Of a stretch of DNA of 21,330 bases, positions 15,509 through 21,330 are shown piece after piece (the first letter of the stretch is position 1; each line of letters starts with the position of its first letter). The position numbers and the translations under genes are program-made. The notes beneath the pieces are model-generated. The model saw only the letters and a program-made list of their open reading frames with translations, had not been told where the DNA came from and did no database searches. The DNA comes from UBA9676 sp036522155 (GTDB lineage: Bacteria; Actinomycetota; Actinomycetes; Streptosporangiales; Streptosporangiaceae), in contig DATDGI010000402.1 in the NCBI GenBank assembly GCA_036522155.1, positions 1-21,330 of the forward strand, read 5' to 3'.

Positions 15509-16986
15509 TGCCATTCCTCCAGATGGGGAGTTGATGGAGCGGTATCGAGCTGATCGTCGGCCGGGCACCGGCCGCGGTCCACGTAGCGCCCGGCGAACGC
15601 GCTGACCGCCTGCTGGATCGCCGCGGGCGCGCCGGACCGGGCCAGTGCCGCCTCGGCGGCCTCGAAGCAGCGGCGGCTGGCGGCGGCGATCCCCGGGTCG
15701 GCCGGGCCGCGCCGGGCCGCGCGCCACCACGGGCTGCCCCGCTGCCAGCCGCGGGCACCGCCGAACCAGACCTGCTCGCTGGCGGCCATCGCCTGCTGGG
15801 CGGCCACCGGGTCGTCGAGCAGCGCGGTGGTGACGGCGAGTGGCACGATCCAGCCATCGCCCGGCTGGGCGTCGAGGCTCCGGAACTCCAGGTGCCCGCG
15901 CGGCCGCACCGGCGGGAACAGGGTGGACAGGTGATAGCTGAGGTCGGCACGGGTGGGGGGCCGTTCGCCCGCTCCGCGCAGCCAGTCACGGAAGGTCAGC
16001 CCGGCGGGCGCCGACCAGTCCGGGGCGGCGCCCCGCCGCACGCACATGACCTGCGCGGCGAGCGCGTACTCGACCCAGGCGGAACGCGGGTCGGTGGCCG
16101 GTGGCCAGGCCCGGGCCGGCCGGCCGCCTGGCGACGGCTCGGCATGGGCGGGGGCCAGGGTGCGGGTGGGGTCGAGCCGGGCCCAGATCGCCTGCCGGGA
16201 CGATTTCCAGCCGGTGGGCCGGCCGCCGTGCAGTGGGGAATTGGCGAAGGCCGCGACGAGGACGGGGCCGATCGCGTGCAGCAGCCGCCACCGCCAGCGG
16301 AACCCGGCCCAGCCGGGCCCTTCGTCGCCGGCGTCCAGGCAGACCTGGACCGATGCCGTGCTGCACATCATGAGCCGGCCCCACGGGCCGGCCCGGTCAA
16401 AGAACGTTTCCATCGCCGCGTAACGGGGCTGATCCAGCACCCGCCGCGGCGGGCGGAGCGGATCGAGCCCGTGCCCGGTCAGGCACAGGCCCGCGGGCTG
16501 GACGGCTTGCCGGAGAGCGGCGAGATCGAGGCCGGTGACTTCGATGCAGCGGCCCAGGCCCGCCGCTGGCGCGGAACTGAGTTCGACCTGCCCGCCTGGC
16601 TCGGTGGTGAGCTTGCCCCCGCCGGGCAGCCCGCGCGGGGCGGTCAGCGGGGACAGGGCGGCGGTCACCCGGTGCTGGTCTACCGGCTGGGCCGGGTCGC
16701 GGCCCTCGCAGACCAGCCACTCCAGTTCCACCCCGACCCGCCGGGGCGGGCCGGTTTTGAAGCAGATCCCGTGTGCCTGGGCCTCCGCTTCACTCTCGGT
16801 GAGTGGCTCCGCCGGGTCATCCCCCCGCTGGCAGCCACCGGCGGCATCCCATCCGGCCTGCCCACCCGCCCGGCCTGCCGCGTCGGCCGGGGCAGGCCAG
16901 GAAATAGGTGGGTCGTCACTCTCCGTGGTTGCGGAAGACCCATTGTCCGTGGCGGAGTGCGCCGCAGCCTCGCGGCTAACCCTCAT
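15505..16986 (-). CDS. egtA: Glutamate-cysteine ligase EgtA
   Basis: The protein has 493 residues from the ATG at 16986, somewhat longer than mycobacterial EgtA because of a low-complexity N-terminus of about 65 residues. It makes gamma-glutamylcysteine for EgtB. GCS2-type motifs are visible: RRVGVELEWLV near residue 82, GKLTTEPGGQVELSSAP near 124, and RPRGHLEFRSLDAQPGDGW near 360. The open frame runs on to 17811, but that extension is antisense to the flavoprotein gene and is rejected. It is the first gene of egtABCD and divergent from a disulfide reductase across 121 bp. The ribosome-binding site is weak. Confidence 0.93.
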   Translation of the reverse strand: MRVSREAAAHSATDNGSSATTESDDPPISWPAPADAAGRAGGQAGWDAAGGCQRGDDPAEPLTESEAEAQAHGICFKTGPPRRVGVELEWLVCEGRDPAQPVDQHRVTAALSPLTAPRGLPGGGKLTTEPGGQVELSSAPAAGLGRCIEVTGLDLAALRQAVQPAGLCLTGHGLDPLRPPRRVLDQPRYAAMETFFDRAGPWGRLMMCSTASVQVCLDAGDEGPGWAGFRWRWRLLHAIGPVLVAAFANSPLHGGRPTGWKSSRQAIWARLDPTRTLAPAHAEPSPGGRPARAWPPATDPRSAWVEYALAAQVMCVRRGAAPDWSAPAGLTFRDWLRGAGERPPTRADLSYHLSTLFPPVRPRGHLEFRSLDAQPGDGWIVPLAVTTALLDDPVAAQQAMAASEQVWFGGARGWQRGSPWWRAARRGPADPGIAAASRRCFEAAEAALARSGAPAAIQQAVSAFAGRYVDRGRCPADDQLDTAPSTPHLEEWQ

Positions 16987-17041
16987 CAGACTGCCCCGTC
17001 CGTGTCGGTAGAGATCGCCGGGCACGTACGTCCCAACCGGC

Positions 17042-17070
17042 TTGCCATTGCTGGCATTCCCCCCTGTATA
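17042..17070 (+). promoter_or_regulatory. Candidate promoter of the disulfide reductase gene
   Basis: TTGCCA (17042-17047) and TGTATA (17065-17070) are 17 bases apart and lie in front of the ATG at 17108. TATACC at 17067 is an alternative -10. The match is partial and has not been checked against any mapped start. The same 121 bp region must hold the egtA promoter, for which I see no good candidate. Confidence 0.35.
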
Positions 17071-17107
17071 CCCTGGCACCCGGATGCGACGTACACGGGG
17101 AGGGCAG

Positions 17108-18493
17108 ATGACCGAACGTGACCGCGAGGTCGACGTCGTCGTCATCGGGATGGGGCCGGGCGGTGAGTGGGCGGCCGGCACGCTGGCCGACGCGGGACTG
17201 GTCGTGGCCGGTGTGGAGGCCAGGCTGGTCGGCGGCGAGTGCCCGTACTGGGGCTGTGTCCCGTCCAAGATGATGATCCGCGCGGGCAACCTGCTGGCGG
17301 AGGGGCACCGGATCAACGGGATGGCGGGCGCGTCGCGGATCGACCCGGACTGGGCGCCGGTCGCCCGCCGGATCCGGGACGAAGCCACCGACAACTGGGA
17401 TGACAAGGTGGCCGCCGACCGGTTCACCGGCAAGGGCGGCATCCTGGTCCGCGGGCACGGCCGGATCAGCGGCCCGGGTGAGGTCACCGTGATCCGGTCC
17501 GGGAACGGCGGCCGCCTGCTGCTCCGGGCCCGGCGCGGGATCGTCGTCGGGACCGGGACGGCACCGGCGGTGCCGCCGATCCCGGGGCTGGCGGGCACCC
17601 CGTTCTGGACAAACCGGGAGGCCATTGAGGCGGAACGGGTGCCCGGTTCGCTGGTGATCCTCGGCGGCGGGGCGGTCGGGGTCGAGCTGGGCCAGGTGTT
17701 CGCCCGGTTCGGCAGCCAGGTCACGGTGGCCGAGGGGGCCGCCCGGCTGCTGCCCCTGGAGGAACCGGAGGCCGGTGAGCTGCTCGCGGCGGTTTTCGCC
17801 CGGGAGGGCATCGCGATTCACACCGGTCAGCAGGTCACCGGGGTCAGCTACGACCGGGGCCAGTTCGCGGTCACCCTGGCCGGCGGCGGGGAGCTGGCCG
17901 GCCAGGCCCTGCTGGTCGCTACCGGCCGCCGGACCGACCTGGCCGCCGTCGGCGTGGGCGCGGTGGGCATCGACGAGACCCTGCGGGCCATTCCGGTGGA
18001 CGGACGGCTGCGGGCGGCGCCCGGCGTGTGGGCGCTCGGGGACATCACCGGCAAGGGCGTGTTCACCCACATGTCGGTGTACCAGGCGCGGATCGTGGTG
18101 GCCGACATCCTCGGCCAGCCGGCCGCGCCGGCGCAGTACCACGCCGTGCCGCGGGTCACCTTCACCGATCCGGAGATCGGCGCGGTCGGGCTGACCGAGG
18201 CCCAGGCGCGGGCGGCGGGGCTGAGCGTCCGTACCGGCAGCAGCCAGATCCCGGCCTCCGCCCGGGGCTGGATCCACAAGGCCGGCAACGACGGGTTCAT
18301 CAAGCTGGTCGAGGACGCCGGCGCCGGGGTTCTGGCCGGGGCCACGTCGGCCGGCCCGGTCGGCGGCGAGGTGCTCAGCGCCCTGACGCTGGCCGTCCAC
18401 GCCCGGGTCCCGGTAGCGGGCCTGCGCGAGATGATCTATGCGTACCCGACGTTCCACCGTGCCATCGAGGACGCCCTGGCCGTGCTGGGCTAG
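17108..18493 (+). CDS. FAD-dependent pyridine-nucleotide disulfide oxidoreductase, dihydrolipoamide/mercuric/mycothione reductase superfamily
   Basis: The protein has 461 residues. GGAGGG precedes the ATG. The FAD Rossmann motif GMGPGG is at 14-19, the redox pair C45-P-Y-W-G-C50 is present, the NAD(P) motif GGGAVGVELG is at 186-195, the second FAD motif VWALGDI is at 307-313, and a C-terminal dimerisation domain follows at about 345-461. The canonical His-Pro-Thr...Glu dyad reads Y446-P-T-F-H450, so the usual base is moved or missing. It may reduce a low-molecular-weight disulfide, a quinone or another acceptor. Being divergent from egtA raises the idea of a role in ergothioneine or mycothiol redox, but no sequence feature proves it. 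Its TAG stop lies in CTAG, shared with the convergent marR-family gene. Confidence 0.9.
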   Translation: MTERDREVDVVVIGMGPGGEWAAGTLADAGLVVAGVEARLVGGECPYWGCVPSKMMIRAGNLLAEGHRINGMAGASRIDPDWAPVARRIRDEATDNWDDKVAADRFTGKGGILVRGHGRISGPGEVTVIRSGNGGRLLLRARRGIVVGTGTAPAVPPIPGLAGTPFWTNREAIEAERVPGSLVILGGGAVGVELGQVFARFGSQVTVAEGAARLLPLEEPEAGELLAAVFAREGIAIHTGQQVTGVSYDRGQFAVTLAGGGELAGQALLVATGRRTDLAAVGVGAVGIDETLRAIPVDGRLRAAPGVWALGDITGKGVFTHMSVYQARIVVADILGQPAAPAQYHAVPRVTFTDPEIGAVGLTEAQARAAGLSVRTGSSQIPASARGWIHKAGNDGFIKLVEDAGAGVLAGATSAGPVGGEVLSALTLAVHARVPVAGLREMIYAYPTFHRAIEDALAVLG

Positions 18494-19023
18494 CTCCCGG
18501 CGGCGGAAGGGCCGGGGCAGCCGGCTGGCGGCCCCGCGGCAGCGGCGGGCGGCATGCCCGGCAGGCCCTGGGCCGTCAGTCCCTGGGCCTGTGCGATCCG
18601 GCGCAGCAGGGTGACCAGCTGGTCTCGTTCACCGCTGGTCAGGCCCGCCGCCAGCTCCGCCTCATGCTCGCTGACAACGGCTCTCACCCGGGCCAGCATC
18701 CGCCTGCCCGCCGTGGTCAGGTACAGCGCGTGCGAGCGCCGGTCGGCCGGGTTGCGCCGGCGCTCGACCAGCCCGAGCGCCTCAAGCTCGTCGACCAGGA
18801 AGACCATCCGGGTGGCGGTCAGGCCGAGCAGGTCCGCAATGGCCTGCTGCGACTCCCCCTCACTCACCGCCAGCCGGATCAGCATGCCCGCCTGCCGCTG
18901 TTCCAGCCCGAGCGGGCTGAGCCGCTCCCCGAACTGCCGCCCGGCCTGGAACCCGATCTGGACGAGCAGGAAGGCCAGGCCCGCGGGCAGGCCGGCCGGG
19001 GCCGGGCCAGCCTCTTCTTCCAC
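18490..19023 (-). CDS. MarR-family transcriptional regulator
   Basis: The protein has 177 residues, GTG start. Winged-helix MarR pattern: the recognition-helix region SQQAIADLLGLTATRMVFLV is at about 58-77, then LEALGLVERRRNPADRRSHALYLT, where DRRSHALYLT (94-103) is the conserved wing. The C-terminal 35 residues are Pro/Ala/Gly-rich. There is no N-terminal OhrR-type sensing cysteine, so the ligand is unknown. It is divergent from a small membrane protein gene, and an AT-rich inverted repeat lies between them, so it probably represses itself and that gene. Confidence 0.92.
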   Translation of the reverse strand: MEEEAGPAPAGLPAGLAFLLVQIGFQAGRQFGERLSPLGLEQRQAGMLIRLAVSEGESQQAIADLLGLTATRMVFLVDELEALGLVERRRNPADRRSHALYLTTAGRRMLARVRAVVSEHEAELAAGLTSGERDQLVTLLRRIAQAQGLTAQGLPGMPPAAAAGPPAGCPGPSAAGS

Positions 19024-19058
19024 CTGCTCAGACTATCACCGGGGAAGATGCTTCTTGA

Positions 19059-19086
19059 ATAAGATAGTCTTCTTATGAAACTATCT
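19059..19086. promoter_or_regulatory. Probable MarR operator: overlapping inverted repeats
   Basis: ATAAGA (19059-19064) and TCTTAT (19071-19076) are perfect arms with a six-base spacer. An overlapping pair, AGATAGT (19062-19068) and ACTATCT (19080-19086), has an 11-base spacer. An inverted copy of the GATAGTC part occurs as GACTATC at 19031-19037. This AT-rich island stands out against the surrounding GC-rich DNA and lies between two divergent genes, as MarR boxes usually do. Confidence 0.65.
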
Positions 19087-19098
19087 GAGATGAAAGCT

Positions 19099-19112
19099 TT
19101 CCCCTTCGGGAA
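19099..19112 (+). other. Small 5'-leader hairpin before the membrane protein gene
   Basis: TTCCC and GGGAA enclose a CTTC loop. The 3' arm touches the likely ribosome-binding site AAGAGG (19111-19116) of the gene at 19127. It may modestly affect translation; it could also be chance. Confidence 0.25.
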
Positions 19113-19126
19113 GAGGGTGATCGACG

Positions 19127-19597
19127 ATGGCCAGTCCCGACCTGGCCCAGCGTCCGGCCGGCCCGGCCCGCGGGCGGCCGGACCTCATCCGCCGGATCAG
19201 CCTGGGGATGATGATCGGCCTGCTGCTGGAGTACGGCCTGGGCATGGCCGTGAACCTCTACCTCAGCGTTCCCCGCCAGGATCGCGGGGCCGGGCTGGTC
19301 ACCGCCGCCGGCCGCGCCCTGGCCAACGGTCCGGTGGCACTCAGCGTCCACGCCGGGCTTGGCCTCCTGCTCATCCTGGGTGCACTGAACCTGCTGATCA
19401 GGGCGATCGTATCGGGCCAGCGCCCGGCCGCCTGGCTGTCGGGCGTGGCCTTCCTGGCCATCGCCGGGGCCGCCGCGGCCGGGGCGTCCTTCGTCGGCTC
19501 CGGGCGCCCCGGCGCCTCGCTGGCGATGGCCCTGCTGACCGCGGTCGCCCTGCTCTGCTACGCGGGGAACCTCTTCCTCGCCAGTTTCCGCCGCTAG
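19127..19597 (+). CDS. Four-helix integral membrane protein of unknown function, next to MarR regulator
   Basis: The protein has 156 residues. AAGAGG lies ten bases before the ATG. After a short basic N-terminus (1-22) there are four hydrophobic helices, at about 23-46, 67-93, 101-122 and 129-152, and a short basic tail. I see no catalytic motif and do not recognise a named family. It is the likely target of the divergent MarR regulator, so it may be a small ligand-responsive membrane or stress protein. An upstream ATG at 19075 is in a different frame and lies inside the operator, so it is rejected. It converges on the protease gene with 26 bases between stops. Confidence 0.8.
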   Translation: MASPDLAQRPAGPARGRPDLIRRISLGMMIGLLLEYGLGMAVNLYLSVPRQDRGAGLVTAAGRALANGPVALSVHAGLGLLLILGALNLLIRAIVSGQRPAAWLSGVAFLAIAGAAAAGASFVGSGRPGASLAMALLTAVALLCYAGNLFLASFRR

Positions 19598-19623
19598 GCC
19601 AGCTGGGCCCGCCGGGGTTCCGG

Positions 19624-21330
19624 TCAGCCGCCAGCTCGCGGGGGCAGCGGCGGGCGCTTGCGTGAGGCCCGCTGCGCGGAGTCTGGCGGGCGCACCGCGG
19701 GCCGGGCCTGCAGGGCCTCCAGCGCCAGCCGCACGGCGGTGGCGAGCTGCGGGTCCCGGCCGGCGGCCCAGTCGTCGGGCGAGATGACGACCTCAACGTC
19801 CGGGTCGACGCCATAGTTCTCGACGTCCCAGCCGAACGTGCTGAGCCATACCGCGTACCTGGGCACGGCCACCTGGGTCCCGTCCACCAGCCGGAACGGG
19901 TCATCTATGCCGAGAACTCCGCCCCAGGTGCGGGCGCCGACCACCGGGCCAAGCGCGAGGATGCGGATCGCCGCGGTGATCATGTCCCCGTCCGACCCGG
20001 CGAACTCGTCGGTGAGCGCGACCACCGGCCCCCGCGGCGCCTCCCGCGGGTAGGTGCCGGGCCGCAGCCCGCGGCCCATGTCCCAGCCCATGATCCGGCG
20101 GGCGAGCTTCTCCACCACCAGTTCGGACACGTGACCGCCCCGGTTCTGGCGGACGTCCAGGATGAGCGCGTCCCGGGCCAGTTCCGCGCGCAGGTCACGG
20201 TGGAAGTGGGCCCAGCCTTCCCCCATCATGTCCGGCACATGCAGATACCCGGCCTGACCGGCGGCCAGCTCGTGCACCTGCCGCCGGTTGGCGGCGACCC
20301 AGTCCTGGTAGCGCAGCCGGCGCTCGCTGGCCAGCGGGATCACCGCCACCCGCCGCGGCCGGCCCGCCTCGGACACGGTGAGCTCCACCGGCTTGCGGGC
20401 GGCCCCGACCAGCAGCGGGCCCGGCCCCACGGCCGCATCCACCGGCTGCCCGTCCACGGCCAGCAAGGTAGCCCCGGGCGCCACCGCGGCCCCGGGTGCT
20501 GACAGCGGGGAACGGGCCCGTGGATCGGAGGACTCGCCCGGCAGGATCCGCGCCACCTGCCAGCTGCCGTCGGCCGCCTGCACCAGGTCGGCGCCGAGGT
20601 ACCCGACCGGCGGTGAGGCTGGCTCGCCGCCGGTGGGCGCGTCCCACACGTACGCGTGTGAGCAGCCCAGCTCCCCGAATATCTCCCAGATGAGGTCGGT
20701 GAAGTCGTCGCTGGTGCGGATGGCCGCCAGCAGCGGCCGGTAGCTGTCCAGCACGCCGTCCCAGTCCACCTCGGCCATGTCGGCGACCCAGAAGTCGTGC
20801 CTCATCAGCCGGCCCGCCTCAGCGAACGCATGCGCCCGCTGCGCCTGCGGGTCGGCCAGGAACCTGGCCCGGGACAGATCGACCGTGACCGGTTCCGGGC
20901 CGTCATCGGAGTCCTTGGCCCCGGCCGGGATCACCCGCAGCTCGCCGCGGTCCCGGATCACCAGCCGGCTGCCGTCCCCGCTCACCTCGAACCAGTCCAG
21001 GGCCGCCACCAGCTCGCTGCAGGTGCGCTTGGCCAGGTCGAAACGCTCCAGCGCCGCGCGGGGCGGGTCGTCGTCGGGGTCGGCGGCGCCTTCCCCGAGC
21101 ACCCCGGTCACCTCGCTGCGCAACCAGGCGAGGCCGCCGGTGACCGCCCGCAGCCACGAGTACCGCGATTCGGCCACCGGGACCCCGACCACCCGGGCCG
21201 CCAGCCCGTCGAGGTCCACCGTGACGGCCGGCGTGTCCCCGCCTGGGCCTGCCGCCGCCGGCCGGGCGTCGTCCCCGGCCGGATCGCCGGGTGCCTCCCC
21301 GGCCGCCGGGTCGCCCGGGCCGCCTCCGCC
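19624..21330 (-). CDS. Tricorn-like S41-family protease, C-terminal part (runs off right edge)
   Basis: About 568 residues are visible and the frame stays open to the window edge, so the N-terminal beta-propellers are outside. A GTG at 21219 is internal: VDLDGLAARVVGVPV is conserved tricorn sequence, preceded by a Gly/Pro/Ala/Asp linker. Numbering from that GTG, the catalytic tetrad of T. acidophilum tricorn (S745, H746, S965, E1023) maps to S187-H188 in ELGCSHAYV, the nucleophile S409 in EFAGSDGDM, and E467 in GWDVENYGVDP. A PDZ-like domain lies between, at about 205-295, and LDVRQNRGGH (354-363) is the S41 strand. Tricorn cuts oligopeptides in the cytoplasm, usually downstream of the proteasome, which actinobacteria also possess. 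Confidence 0.9.
   Translation of the reverse strand, partial: GGGGPGDPAAGEAPGDPAGDDARPAAAGPGGDTPAVTVDLDGLAARVVGVPVAESRYSWLRAVTGGLAWLRSEVTGVLGEGAADPDDDPPRAALERFDLAKRTCSELVAALDWFEVSGDGSRLVIRDRGELRVIPAGAKDSDDGPEPVTVDLSRARFLADPQAQRAHAFAEAGRLMRHDFWVADMAEVDWDGVLDSYRPLLAAIRTSDDFTDLIWEIFGELGCSHAYVWDAPTGGEPASPPVGYLGADLVQAADGSWQVARILPGESSDPRARSPLSAPGAAVAPGATLLAVDGQPVDAAVGPGPLLVGAARKPVELTVSEAGRPRRVAVIPLASERRLRYQDWVAANRRQVHELAAGQAGYLHVPDMMGEGWAHFHRDLRAELARDALILDVRQNRGGHVSELVVEKLARRIMGWDMGRGLRPGTYPREAPRGPVVALTDEFAGSDGDMITAAIRILALGPVVGARTWGGVLGIDDPFRLVDGTQVAVPRYAVWLSTFGWDVENYGVDPDVEVVISPDDWAAGRDPQLATAVRLALEALQARPAVRPPDSAQRASRKRPPLPPRAGG

Noticed and set aside
13346..15553. 735-codon open frame on the plus strand opposite egtC and egtB
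   Set aside because: Opposes two unmistakable ergothioneine genes, and its composition is typical of antisense frames in GC-rich DNA.
16987..17811. Upstream extension of egtA
   Set aside because: This part is antisense to the flavoprotein gene and shows no homology to glutamate-cysteine ligases. The ATG at 16986 is adequate.

Overview
This window comes from a very GC-rich actinomycete chromosome. The evidence is strong codon bias, several GTG starts, many overlapping start/stop codons, a complete egtA-egtB-egtC-egtD ergothioneine block, and a tricorn-type protease. I cannot name the genus. I see no tRNA or rRNA genes, CRISPR arrays, insertion sequences or phage genes, and no gene-free stretch longer than about 160 bases.

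Region 1 (1-3452) is a minus-strand pair: a CDP-alcohol phosphatidyltransferase (probably cardiolipin synthase) and a large nucleotidyltransferase. The latter has a left-handed beta-helix and a phosphomannomutase-like domain whose catalytic motifs have all degenerated. A GC-rich inverted repeat follows. Region 2 (3453-5147) is one plus-strand gene for a polytopic membrane protein that resembles GT-C glycosyltransferases.

Region 3 (5186-12381) is the most interesting part. A minus-strand run of six closely packed genes reads, in transcription order: a fusion of branched-polyamine synthase (BpsA family), zinc ribbon and GNAT acetyltransferase; an FkbH-like HAD enzyme; a free-standing acyl carrier protein; a Sfp-type phosphopantetheinyl transferase; a type I thiolase; and a cytochrome P450. 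The first four are joined by overlapping stop/start codons. Divergent from it, 53 bp away, lies speD (AdoMet decarboxylase family) followed by an NTF2/SnoaL-like gene. SpeD would make the aminopropyl donor, the BpsA domain would transfer it, FkbH/ACP/PPTase would build a carrier-bound C3 (glyceryl-type) unit, and GNAT, thiolase and P450 would tailor or conjugate. I propose an undescribed pathway to an acylated or modified branched polyamine. The product is inference.

Region 4 (12375-16986) is egtABCD on the minus strand, without egtE. Region 5 (17108-19597) holds a flavin disulfide reductase with C-x4-C but no canonical His-Pro-Thr, divergent from egtA; a convergent MarR regulator that shares a CTAG stop palindrome with it; and a four-helix membrane protein divergent from the regulator across an AT-rich inverted-repeat operator. 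Region 6 (19624 to the right edge) is the catalytic C-terminal part of a tricorn-like protease that continues beyond the window.
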